From Paramecium octaurelia (taxonomy: Eukaryota > Ciliophora > Oligohymenophorea > Peniculida > Parameciidae): DNA of 50,720 nt. The stretch spans positions 498,223 to 548,942 of the forward strand of contig CAJJDP010000048.1 in NCBI GenBank assembly GCA_905182995.1, written 5' to 3'. This document shows positions 25,020 to 36,568 of this stretch, piece by piece. Every line of letters starts with the position of its first letter. The stretch's first letter is position 1. The position numbers and the translations under genes were made by a program. A model generated the notes under the pieces. It saw only the letters and a list, made by a program, of their open reading frames with translations. It did no database searches and was not told where the DNA came from.

Positions 25020-28000
25020 TTTATTAATCATACCCATTTAAAGCAAATCCTTGCACATTACACAATTTCAATTAAGATTCCAACTCACTTCCTGCTTTTT
25101 GTTTTTTTAATAATTATGTTTCATACTTTTTTTTTATTTGTTACAATATGTCTATAAATAAATTTGATGCCATTATTGCACAAAATAAACTAATATGAAT
25201 CCACCCAATAAGTATAAAAGTTTCTTGGCTGAATTCAAAGCTATATAATAAAAAAGTCCCTGAAATAATCATAAATACAAACTCTTTACAAACTAATTTA
25301 GTAAGTTCAAAAACAGATTTTAAAGGCTTGAATCTAATTATGTATATCAAAAAAAACAATGATTGCATAGAAAGTAGGATTGATTATGCTTCTGGATAAT
25401 TGATTAGTTTTGTAATTATGAATATATAAAATAAGATTTTGTAAATTTAAAAGGACTTAAATTAACCTGCCCAAAATTAAGTTTTAGATTCAGAATAGAA
25501 ATACTTCCATTTTCTGTAATTTTTTATTTTTATTGTTGTTATTGAAAGTAAAGGAAAGTTTGCTATTATAATGAACCCTAAGCCTAAAATAGCATTAACA
25601 CTGTTGAAAATTGCAAATGGAGAATCAAATGTATAACTGGGAAATTATAACAATACACTGAACGTTAATTAATGCAGAATAGCCTAATAAACTTGGAAAA
25701 TCCCAAAAGAAAAATATTCAATTTTTAATTTCTAAAACTTTTTCTGAATATATTTTTAAAATAGATAGATAAGTTTAATGGCTTTACTATTTTATGGATA
25801 ATTTTAAAACCATTTAAAAATAAAATTAATTAAAGTATTTGAAACTAAAGCACAATAAAGTAAATAGGTTAAAATAGAGGCAAGGACAGAAAAATAACAA
25901 CTTTTTGCATTGAACAAATATGGTTTATTTAAAATGATTTCGTAGTCTGGTTATAAGTTACTATTAACCTAATCTGATTTATTTTTTCCATTTAAATCTT
26001 CCAATAACTAATCTACTTTCAAATAATTTAAAATTGGTTGCAAAGATATCTTAGTAAAAGTATTCAAAAAATCTCTGAAATTTGGTGGAAATTATGATTT
26101 CAAAAACCTCAAATATGAAAATGATTATAATAAATCGAGTAAATTAAAAAATACAATTGCATTTCTTGTTACTAAAGCTAAACTTGACACACCAGCCATT
26201 GAATATATCATTGCATCATTAAGTTAAACTACCCTACTTAATTACTTCTTAGTAGTTTCTGGAAGCACAAAGGGAGCTCCAAGATTAATTTTTTTTTCAT
26301 TTTCATTTAAGCCTAATTTTAATGAGTTATATATAGTATTTTTCTACATAACAACTTCTAAAATAGGATTTTTTACTGGTTCAATGAATTCAATTTAAAT
26401 TTAATATTTAGAATTGCTTAATTAAATTGTTATATTTGAAATATAATCTATTGTTAATTTGTATTGAGTTTAAGGTGTAATAGTGAATGCTATAATATCT
26501 TCAAAATTTACAGCTTCTTCCACTTAGACTTATTAGGTAAAAGTCAACTCTACAACTTGAAGAGAATCGCCATTATTAGTAAGTACATTCAAATTCATTT
26601 AAGGTGCTTTAATATATGTACATAAACTTAAAGAATTCTCCTAATTTATACATTAGTATGAACTCTCTATCAGGCAAAAAGAAGAGCACCCATCTCCTCC
26701 ATTTAAATTTCCATCATCACATTCTTCATATTGACTATCTCTTAATCCATTGCCACACTTATGAACACACATATTATTAATAAGTATATGATTTTCACCA
26801 CATCTGAAATTTATCATTTACTCAAGTTAGTCATCATTATCATTGTTTTATTTTAAACAGTTTCCTGTTTTAATGTCTAATACATATAATGGATGACATT
26901 TTTGGCATTGGTTTGATTGGCATTGAATACAACCTTCTTGGCATTCAAATTAACACTAATAACAACCATCGTAAGGGATGTCATTGCCATCGTCACATTA
27001 TTCATATTCTTCAATAACGATGCCATCTCCGCATAAAGGAGTACAAATATTAATTTTATTCAGTATCCAACCTGTATCAAAACAACCATAACATACCCCG
27101 TTAATACAATCAAAACATTAATATGAGCATGAAAATTTGCATTCGTAACATCCATCATATGGGATCATATTTCCATCATCACATTCTTCATCTAAAGTTA
27201 CTTTTAAATCCCCACACAAAGATAGAATGCATTGGGTACCATCTAAAACAAAACCAGGACTACAAACACAGTTATTATTTGTATCTAAGATTTGATCTAC
27301 ACTAATGCAGCTGATACATCCATTTTGATCACATTCTTTGCAAGACTCTGAACATTTTGCACATGTTCTTAGAGTATCAGGATAATAGGAAGATTTACAA
27401 ACACATTGAGATAGATTGTTTAGCTCATGGTTAATATCTAAACATGATAAACATTAGAATGTAAAATGTTAGCAAGTCTTACATGGTTATGAACAAGGAA
27501 TGCAAAAATAATTAATATCATTTATCCATCCCGGTTAGCATTCACAAGTTTCAAGTAATTAATGTAATTAATCTTTGCATTCAGTACATTTGTTTATTGT
27601 ATCTACACAAGTAAGGCATGGCTATTAACATTGGATGCATGTGATCCCATCAATGCTTAAAATCCAACCTTGGTTGCAAATGCATTCATATATACTATTG
27701 ACTGTTTAATTAGGATCCAAGCAAGTTAAACAGTGATTTTAATTATATTCACAAGTTAAACATGGACTTATGCATTTATTACAAGTTATAGAATCAACTT
27801 AAAAATAGCCAAAGGAGCAAACACATTGATAATGTTAGATAGAACTTAATGTAAAAGTAGAGACACAATCTGTACAATTATATTCTGTATTTTCGCACTT
27901 TGAACATGGTGCGAGACAAGACGAACATTAATCTGATTCATCAGAATAATATCCGTCATCACAAACACATTTATAATTGACAGCCGTACTATTGCTGCCA

Positions 28001-28576
28001 ATGCAAACAGTGCAGGAGGTTGAGCTATTAATACACTCGGAACAAGGTGATGAGCAAGGAAGACACGATGACCCATTAAGATATTTGCCAGGATCACATG
28101 ATGTACAAGTAGTAAGGGTAGTTTAACAATTCTTGCAGGAAGTATCACAAACTGAGCAGGAATTTCCAATAAGTATATAGTGATCCCTACAGCTTTAACA
28201 TACAGAATTAGATGTGCAAGTAGCACAATATGTTGGGCAGACAGAACAATTTACGCCAGATTTGAAATACCCAGGAAAGCAAACTGAGCAGTTTTTTTAT
28301 ATATAAGGAGGAGGGCATAAACATGAAGTTAGACTACAAGTTTAACATCCAATTTGACAAGGATCACACATTCCACCAACATTATAATGCCCTGGCTTAC
28401 ATGTGTCACATGTAGAATTGTTTGAACAACTTAAGCAATTAGATACACAACTCAAACATGAACCATTATCATTAAATTATCCTGGATCACAACTCCAAGT
28501 TACTAAAATAAAATAAGACGTTCTTACATATACAATAGGTTAAAATAAGGCAGATTCTTAAAAGCCAATTATACAT
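25009..28576 (-). CDS. Cysteine-rich DUF4215 receptor-like membrane protein (1,180 aa), intact
   Basis: CDS is complement(join(25009..28502,28528..28576)). Exon 1 encodes a signal peptide (MYNWLLRICLILTYCI), and removing a 25-nt GTA...TAG intron gives one frame to TGA 25011-25009. Residues about 20-470 are furin-like/growth-factor-receptor cysteine repeats (CxxCxxxCxxC units with CVCxxGY links). DUF4215 repeats follow, such as CDDGNMIPYDGCYECKFSC, LCGDGIVIEEYEQCDDGN and a last CGNGLRDSQYEECDDGN. A Cys-free stalk and about eight hydrophobic segments (for example YFSVLASILTYLLYCALV, LGLGFIIIANFPLLSI, EFVFMIISGTFLLYSF) complete it. This is a large surface protein of the same family as the gene at 3-2671. 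Ligand unknown. The gene, apart from its last few codons, lies inside the segment that another contig lacks. Confidence 0.93.
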
Positions 28577-28991
28577 GAAAACAAAAATAATTTATGAAGA
28601 AATTTATGAATCAACAAAGGTTTAATATATATTAATTCTAACTTGTAAATTTCTGCATTTAGAAATTTGATTAATACATATATATAACAAAACTTACAAT
28701 CAAAATGATCTTTATAGAATTTGTAGCAAAATTTACAAACTCCTTATCCTCTTAACTATTCTTGGTTGTTTTTTTTATAATATCAATTTCTCTTAAAATA
28801 TTATTAAAATTAATAATTCACAAAATACTTTTTAACAGTCACCTGGTTATACCTAATTCTTATATTATTTGGTCATCAATATTTTATTTAATTATTTTTA
28901 TTTAAACAGAATTTAATTATTGTAAAAATGCAAAATAGTTAAGAATTATAATATATTTTTAAAAACATTAGAAATTCAAAATTTATGATTA
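25016..28991. mobile_element. 3,976-bp TATA-bounded eliminated segment (large gene-bearing IES candidate)
   Basis: The contig ending at 23738 joins 25019 directly to 28996, keeping one TATA where this contig has two (25016-25019 and 28992-28995). The excised unit therefore begins and ends at TA, as Paramecium IESs do. The end sequences TATATTTA and, inverted, TATAATCA each match the IES consensus TAYAGYNR at all but one position. It holds no transposase; its content is the intact cysteine-rich gene and its 5' flank. The exact TA used is ambiguous within TATA. A rare deletion in one clone or a second locus would look the same. Confidence 0.7.
28503..28527 (-). other. Intron, 25 nt
   Basis: On the minus strand it starts GTAAGAACG and ends TTTTAG. 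Splicing joins the signal-peptide exon to the cysteine-rich exon in frame; without it the first exon runs into TGA. Confidence 0.85.
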
Positions 28992-29046
28992 TATAATAAT
29001 ACGCTAGTTATTTTTATATATATAACACTAGTACACTAGTAGCTGT

Positions 29047-29095
29047 TATAAATGAAATAAATTTGCTTTTCTTTTTAAATAAGTAGACTCAACTA
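29047..29095. mobile_element. 49-bp internal eliminated sequence (IES)
   Basis: Present here between TA (29047-29048) and TA (29096-29097), but absent from the other copy, where 23709-23711 keeps a single TA. The right end read inwards is TATAGTTG, a full match to the IES end consensus TAYAGYNR. The left end TATAAATG matches at six of eight positions. Confidence 0.85.
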
Positions 29096-30413
29096 TAATA
29101 CAAGCATTTTAACCTATAAACAATGTAACTTTGAACAGTTTAATAATTAAATCAAATTTGGAAAATTAAATTTATTTTTAAGAAAATGTTTAAGGGAATA
29201 ATAAATAATAGAGAATAAACAACTTTCTGGTATTGTATTCGCAAATCTTATCAAATAAGACAGTTAACCGTAGGTTGTGAGATTTTCTGAGTCTGACCTT
29301 GGCTTATTATTACTGACTCTTTACAAGAAATGCTCAAATTAAATTAAAAGACCGTATTGTATTCCAATTCATAATTTTAACTGTATTTCATTTAAGTCTA
29401 AGTGCTCAAAACATATTATTATAGTTAGATTAGAGTTAAAATAAAATATTGACTTGCAAGTTAATTATTTTGAATTAATGTAATTCATATAAAGATTTTA
29501 ACTCCGTATTGATATTGATTTTAGTTTCATTTATAAATCTTTCTAAAAATAGTTACAAAAAAATCATCTAAATAAAATTTTCCTATTCCCCTTTTATTTG
29601 ATGTAATTTTTATTGCAAATAGAGTAATATTGATTTAAAGATTATTTGTTTTTGAACTAGATAATCTATTTAGTTTGCTGCAATATCATTAAAATAAACT
29701 ATGATTTTCAGGAATATAATGAAGAAATTAGCAACTAGAAAGATTTAATTTACTTTAAAAAAATTACTCATTGAAATTTTTTGATGAACAATTTTAATAA
29801 AAATCTCATTTTCCAACTCTTACATTCAAATTTTGAGAAAAATTTCCTAATATCATTTTTAATATAGGCAAGGTGATTTAAAGCCTCGAAATGACATAAC
29901 ATTATTTTCTCTCCAAATTAAAACACTCTAAATTCTTAACTTAATAGGCTCTACAACTTCTTAATTTTTATGATAATTTTATTCTTTTTTGCCAGGCTCC
30001 AATCCCTAATAACAAATTCATCTCATCTTCATACTCTACTAATCCATACCCTTTATCCTGAATTCCTAGTTAAATTATCTTTATAGGGTTTAATCATTAG
30101 AAATGAATATGATTTTTAATGCCTTTCTATTCTGCGCTCTTACTAAATATTTTGTAGTTATTGATTTTCTCTTTTTAGATTTCTTTTTATTGATGATTTT
30201 AGATCATTATTTTATGCCTACTTTTTCACTTCTCTCAATTTCTTATTATCAATTATTAATCTTCTTTATCTTATAAATTCAATTAATCCTTCTTTAAACT
30301 TGATTCTTCTTAAGCTTTTTCTTTAAATTGCAAATGCAGAATTTTATGTTCATAACTGGGAAATTGACATTAAATAATTACCAACATATTACTTTTTCAT
30401 TTTTATTTTTGAT
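29095..30413 (+). repeat. Left copy of a 1,319-bp contig overlap
   Basis: Matches 30415-31733 with no difference noticed by eye. Mostly noncoding A+T-rich DNA. A minus-strand frame near 30020-29840 reads GYGLVEYEDEMNLLLGIGAW but is short and unidentified. Confidence 0.85.
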
Positions 30414-30414
30414 N

Positions 30415-31733
30415 ATAATACAAGCATTTTAACCTATAAACAATGTAACTTTGAACAGTTTAATAATTAAATCAAATTTGGAAAATTAAATTTATTTTTA
30501 AGAAAATGTTTAAGGGAATAATAAATAATAGAGAATAAACAACTTTCTGGTATTGTATTCGCAAATCTTATCAAATAAGACAGTTAACCGTAGGTTGTGA
30601 GATTTTCTGAGTCTGACCTTGGCTTATTATTACTGACTCTTTACAAGAAATGCTCAAATTAAATTAAAAGACCGTATTGTATTCCAATTCATAATTTTAA
30701 CTGTATTTCATTTAAGTCTAAGTGCTCAAAACATATTATTATAGTTAGATTAGAGTTAAAATAAAATATTGACTTGCAAGTTAATTATTTTGAATTAATG
30801 TAATTCATATAAAGATTTTAACTCCGTATTGATATTGATTTTAGTTTCATTTATAAATCTTTCTAAAAATAGTTACAAAAAAATCATCTAAATAAAATTT
30901 TCCTATTCCCCTTTTATTTGATGTAATTTTTATTGCAAATAGAGTAATATTGATTTAAAGATTATTTGTTTTTGAACTAGATAATCTATTTAGTTTGCTG
31001 CAATATCATTAAAATAAACTATGATTTTCAGGAATATAATGAAGAAATTAGCAACTAGAAAGATTTAATTTACTTTAAAAAAATTACTCATTGAAATTTT
31101 TTGATGAACAATTTTAATAAAAATCTCATTTTCCAACTCTTACATTCAAATTTTGAGAAAAATTTCCTAATATCATTTTTAATATAGGCAAGGTGATTTA
31201 AAGCCTCGAAATGACATAACATTATTTTCTCTCCAAATTAAAACACTCTAAATTCTTAACTTAATAGGCTCTACAACTTCTTAATTTTTATGATAATTTT
31301 ATTCTTTTTTGCCAGGCTCCAATCCCTAATAACAAATTCATCTCATCTTCATACTCTACTAATCCATACCCTTTATCCTGAATTCCTAGTTAAATTATCT
31401 TTATAGGGTTTAATCATTAGAAATGAATATGATTTTTAATGCCTTTCTATTCTGCGCTCTTACTAAATATTTTGTAGTTATTGATTTTCTCTTTTTAGAT
31501 TTCTTTTTATTGATGATTTTAGATCATTATTTTATGCCTACTTTTTCACTTCTCTCAATTTCTTATTATCAATTATTAATCTTCTTTATCTTATAAATTC
31601 AATTAATCCTTCTTTAAACTTGATTCTTCTTAAGCTTTTTCTTTAAATTGCAAATGCAGAATTTTATGTTCATAACTGGGAAATTGACATTAAATAATTA
31701 CCAACATATTACTTTTTCATTTTTATTTTTGAT
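30415..31733 (+). repeat. Right copy of the 1,319-bp contig overlap
   Basis: Matches 29095-30413. It is probably the same locus in the next contig. Confidence 0.85.
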
Positions 31734-32950
31734 TAATCTCTGTGATTAATACTTAAGTATAAAAAATGAGTCAATTGCTTTGTAATTTATAAATATTTGA
31801 TAATTTGAATTTTAACCTGAATTTACTCTTGAAATTTTATGTCTTATAAAGTGGGAAATTGTATAAAATAATCTTATTGTATGCTTGGCATCTAAAAATT
31901 TTGTGAATATGAGAATTTCATGCCATTCATAAAATCAAGTATTGGAATGCAATCAAATAGAAACATTTCGAGATTAATTAATGAAACTTCGACATAGTTG
32001 AGCGATTTGAATTTCATCATCAAACTTTTATTTTAAATATGTTAGAATTTTCATATTCTGACTCTCCTCCTTACCATTAATTTACTTTTATAATAGTTGA
32101 AAACTACTTAAATCTAGTATTTTATACAATGGATAAATAAGGAATCAAATGAATCTGATATATTTAAATAACATCTGTATTAGATTTGGATGATATATTA
32201 GATAGTGGGTTTCAGAAATAAACTTATTTTACCAGTATGAAGCTAGGAATAATGGAAATGATAATTCTACATTAATTAAGTTGAGTTTGAGTAGCAATTA
32301 TTTGGTTCATAATAATCAACAACTAAGTTTTAGAATACATTACACTAATCATAATTGATAGATTCTGTAATTAAAAATAGTCTGGTTAAATTTTTGAAAT
32401 GTAAATTGGATGTTAGCTTTGATAATATATTAATGAAGTGCCTTTTGGTTTTGGTTGAACAAAATAAAATAATCTATACACTCAGAGAAATAGCCGATCT
32501 CAATACTCAGGTGATCAAGATTTCTGATTAGGTTGTAATGGTCCTTGTTTATATTTGGAATCACCAGAAAAAATGAATAGTAAGTTTAAACCTGAAGTTA
32601 AATTGCTCGAAATCAGGGGCAAGAGTATTTATTGAGACAAGATTGACTCTTAATTAGAGAAGCGAATATCTACTAACAATTCAGTAAAACCATCAATAAA
32701 AATATGGTCTATGAGTCAATAAAATAAGAAGAAAAGAGAGCCCCAAACCCTTTAGAACAAAAATCAAATGGAATGATAGATTCTACTTAATTAAATTAAC
32801 AAAAATAGGGAATCTAATCTATGGAGATAGAAGATGTTTGAGAGGTTGGAAAATTGAATAATAAAATGATTAGTTTTTATGAAATTGAGATAATAATGAA
32901 TACTTTTAGATATATAATATAATAGAACGTGTAGAAAAGAAATAATATAT
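31734..32950 (+). other. Stretch with a possible coding relic
   Basis: A plus-strand frame from about 32270 to TGA near 32567 gives about 100 codons of protein-like sequence (NTLHQSQLIDSVIKNSLVKF, IIYTLREIADLNTQVIKISD). The following DNA is Lys/Gln-rich and broken by TGA. No family recognised. Confidence 0.33.
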
Positions 32951-33945
32951 TGTAATTGAATAGATGAAATAATCTTAACAATATAAGTAATATATTTGAG
33001 TTAACTACTAAAAGCCAAAATAAATTAGTTTAGAATAAATAAACAAGTTTTATTGCCTTAGTATCTTCTGCGAACGGAGATCTTCTTTGATCTCCACTTC
33101 ACAAAGTTAAAAATATACTGAAAGGATTATTAAAAAAGATATAAATCGTTAAGGATTATATGGAGTATTTAAAATTTAGAATTGGAGAAATTAATAATGA
33201 TGGAGTTATATCTACAAAAGATTTTTTGTTGAGTACTCAATAAAAAGAATCTGATTTACATATTATAATTTTTGAAAATTGAATTTGAGTTTCCTTAATT
33301 ACAATTAAGGAAGATCAAATCTAATTGTAAGGATTTTAATAAAAAATAATCTAATTATATTATTTATCTATATTTAAATTGCAATCAACTCGAGCCTAAA
33401 TATGCCATGATTTTCTATATATCAAGCTTCCAATATTTAATGCAAATAACTTTATGATATTTCACTGGAAGTTTAATTAAAACCTTACAATTATTAAGTT
33501 AATTTCTGATTTCAAAATCTCAAAGGCTCATTAACTATCTCAAGATCAAATAAATAGTATTCAAGCAATTTTTTCATTATCACTAAACTTTGCATTTTAA
33601 GAATATTATGACATAAAAAAATTAAATTGATTGAAAGAAGGGCCGAATTTCTTCTTCTAATAGCAGTTTAAAATCATTTTAGTGGATTATTTGTTAAAAT
33701 CGTTAAAAATTTAGTTTTAAGAGATTTTTATTTTAGTATTTTTACTATTGAATAGTCTATTTGTTTCCTTGTATAGATAGATACCTGTTCGTTATATTCA
33801 TAATAAGTTAATGTAAATTTTTATTATTTTAAAGTTACAGGTGAAGCCATAAATAATGCCAATGAGAATAATTTTACATAAGAAAACAATGCTAAAATAA
33901 AAGCAATATCTATATGTAACTATAATGTTTTAATAAAAGTCAATT
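32951..33945 (+). other. Possible decayed gene with scattered TGA
   Basis: One frame reads for about 330 codons with roughly four or five TGA codons. It includes KNILKGLLKKIQIVKDYMEY, RIGEINNDGVISTKDFLL and ISKAHQLSQDQINSIQAIF. TGA frequency is about that of chance, so coding origin is only suggested by composition. It ends just before the tRNA gene. Confidence 0.3.
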
Positions 33946-33946
33946 A

Positions 33947-34018
33947 GGGAGTATAGCTCAGTAGCAGAGCAGCAGACTGCAGATCTGTAGGTCTCAGGTG
34001 CGAACCCTGATGCTCCCT
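33947..34018 (+). tRNA. tRNA-Cys (anticodon GCA)
   Basis: A complete 72-nt cloverleaf. The acceptor stem GGGAGTA/TGCTCCC, D stem GCTC/GAGC, anticodon stem GCAGA/TCTGT with loop CTGCAGA, and T stem TCAGG/CCTGA all pair. The discriminator is T. The anticodon GCA reads TGC/TGT. There is no intron and CCA is not encoded, as expected in a eukaryote. Internal A and B box positions are present (TAGCTCAGTAGC; the B box is GGTGCGAACCC). Confidence 0.95.
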
Positions 34019-34020
34019 TC

Positions 34021-34026
34021 TTTTTT
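34021..34026 (+). terminator. RNA polymerase III terminator of the tRNA gene
   Basis: A run of six T two bases after the tRNA 3' end. Confidence 0.85.
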
Positions 34027-34110
34027 ATTTTAAATAAAATAGTTCTAATTATTAATTAATATTAAATTAAAATTTCGCAAACTATTTAATGTACTAATTT
34101 TTATAGAATA

Positions 34111-34725
34111 TCACCGTTAATTGTGGTTCTATACTTTGGTGCTTTCATCTTTAATTTTGTCTCCTATTGAGGGATTTTCATGAGTGCATAAATTGTTAAT
34201 AGATACATTTTCGGTAGAGCTATCAATAGGAAAAGCAGAAGTATAAACTTATCTGAACCAATATTATTCCTTATCTCTAGGAATAAGTAGCTGAAGCTTG
34301 AGAGAATTCTTAATCTGAGCCTAATTGATTAGCTCTTTCGAAAATTCCATCTCCAACTGTAACCAACTCCATCACTGAATTGTTCCTTTTATCTCCATAA
34401 TATTTCTTATTGAACAAATGGATTTTCTAGATCTTCAAAGGCTTTCTTAATATATATTTTCAATTTATGGTTGGAGGGCATTATCATTTAATAATTTGGA
34501 TCAATAGAAATAATTTATTCAATCAAAGACTTGAACATAAATGGTAGTCTGATTTCAATGCCCCATGCTAAACAGGCTTTGTTAGCTTTTAAAAGATTAT
34601 ACCTATATAAATCATTGAGTTTCTATTTATTTCTTAATGGAATTCAACTCTGTTTGGACTGTCTTCTCAAGTTTAACATATTTTAATTCCGAATACTTTA
34701 ATACTTCTATATCTCATTTTCTAAA
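34111..34725 (-). pseudogene. Asparagine synthetase-like relic (C-terminal half)
   Basis: The minus strand encodes pieces of glutamine-dependent asparagine synthetase. First comes RSIKVFGIKIC, corresponding to the strand before the SGEGSDE loop. Then LYRYNLLKANKACLAWGIEI followed by RLPFMF (family: LRANKAMMAWGxEARVPFLD). Then EDLENPFVQQEILWRQKEQF followed by SDGVGYSW, a family signature. Last is EQYWFRQVYTSAFP. These lie in at least three frames, and the SGEGSDE ATP loop itself is missing, with a deletion between ICQT and DSPNRVEFHQE. The N-terminal glutaminase domain was not found upstream. The enzyme would be inactive. TGA 34113-34111 ends the last frame. Confidence 0.75.
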
Positions 34726-35961
34726 ATTGATTTCTCCTGTTGAAATATGATCAAGATTATTAGTTCATTTAAACCAAACTTAATTTCATTATACATTTAT
34801 ATCAAACAACTAATTGTAAAATATTAAATCAACTTTTTAATTATATTTCTATCTGAAAATTTCGACCAATTTTCCTATCAAACTACTCTTCTTTTGATCT
34901 GACTGACTGCAAAAAATTATCAAATTATTTTAAGATATTCTGAGGGATTCTATAATATTACAATCTGTCATCGCTCTTTTACTTTTTCAAGATCATCAAG
35001 CATACTAGAACTTCATATAATTATGCGATAAGGAAAAATGTTAAATTTTTTATAATTCTATCATGCTATAGTAACAGCCTTAAATCCAATTTTTTGAAAT
35101 TAACATTATTAAATTTAAAAGGCATAAGAATAGTTTGATTTCATCATATTGTAAAAAGAAAATAGTATTGAAATCGAATTTTTTGTTATTATGGATAAAT
35201 GTAATTCTGTTACTAATCCTCTCCACATACAATAAATACTCTACTCCGTAAGTTGCTTGGCCATTCTTAAGTTTGTATTACTTTTAACTATAATTCTAAT
35301 CATTGTGTTGTTCTGAAAACTAGCAGCTGGTTGTCTTTGATGAGCGATTCTATCGATATTGATATCACTGTACTGCAATATGATTTGACTAATTGATGGG
35401 AACTTAAAAATATGGAATTTTTGGCACAAATTTCCTATATTAAATTTTAAATAAAGAGATTTTTTAAGGATTAAATAATCAAAAATTAGGGAATATTTAA
35501 CACAAGGTAGATTACGAGGGACATTTAGAACGAGCATTATTTGAGGAATTCATCCAAATTTCAACCGGCTCGTGATTAAGGATGTTTTGCAAATTGCATC
35601 ATATTTGTAATGCTTCAAGTATATGATAATAATGCATGATTAACAGGTACTAAACGCATGAGATATGATTGAAAAAGCAGAAAAAATATAAGTTACAAAT
35701 ATGCACATTTTTTGTGTATAGTTATTTGGCCTGAAATATAAGAGCAATTTTAATTTATTTTAAAAACTAAATTTTAAGGATTCACATAATTTTAATATGT
35801 CTAATATAGCCATGTATTTTCAAACATACATGAGGATTTCTATATGACAAAAGTATTAGATGAGATTGCACAATTAAAGCTATCTTTGTAAATACCATGA
35901 TGAACAAAGTACATGGATGTTAAACAATAAATTGAGCTAATATCTTGTACCCTTTAATTGA
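34726..35961 (-). other. Stretch with no certain gene
   Basis: A 98-codon minus-strand frame (35537-35241) continues through TAG as Gln but shows no asparagine synthetase motif and no other family. The rest is A+T-rich with frequent TGA. Confidence 0.35.
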
Positions 35962-36207
35962 TCAAGACAAAGGAAATTAGAGCTTGCGCACTATAAGTAG
36001 ATGTCCTGACAACATCCATCTATAGATTAACAAGCAGGGGGTTTTGGGCTTGTGGATATGGATGAAAATATAATACAAGAGTTCCAAGAACACCAATTAA
36101 ATGTTTTAGGGAAGCAATATTCAATAAACCCTCAAATATAAAAATATTAAAAACAAAGAATAGTTGAAAAATTTTGTTAAAAAATATACAATTCAATTAT
36201 AATTTGA
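35962..36207 (+). pseudogene. Small coding relic
   Basis: The frame between TGA 35959-35961 and TGA 36205-36207 reads SRQRKLELAHYKQMS, one TGA, then QHPSIDQQAGGFGLVDMDEN and IIQEFQEHQLNVLGKQYSIN. The composition is convincing for protein, but there is no start codon and no recognised family. Confidence 0.35.
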
Positions 36208-36568
36208 ATCATTAAGAATATAGTGAGTATTGTTATGGTTAATTGGGCATATAAAATAAATCAAAATATTTATAAATGATATAGATAGGAATTCAAAAGC
36301 AGATAAAATGAAATGTGAAAAGGCAATAATAATGTTCTCTTTTATTTGTTTAATTTCAAAAAATTTGTACTTTTTAATTTTTAACTAGATAAATGAAAAT
36401 TTTAGTTATTGCGCTATTTTAATCAGCAGTTAATGAAATAAAATTAATAGTAATAGTTCCACAGTTGAGCCAATTGAAAGATTTGCAAAACGGGAATAAA
36501 AGAACAAATTGTAAATTATTGAGCTTTAATTGAATATAACATTTTAATTTCAAATAGGTAAATAAATT

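Noticed and set aside
25141..25368. Separate 75-aa membrane ORF
   Set aside because: It is the C-terminal membrane part of the 1,180-aa protein, in the same frame.
26380..26400. A suspected frameshift in the 1,180-aa gene
   Set aside because: Checking codon positions by coordinate showed one frame from 28500 to 25009; the suspected stop lies in another frame.
27846..28226. 126-codon minus-strand ORF in the standard code
   Set aside because: It is a shadow in another frame of the cysteine-rich exon, whose Cys-patterned frame continues for over a thousand codons.
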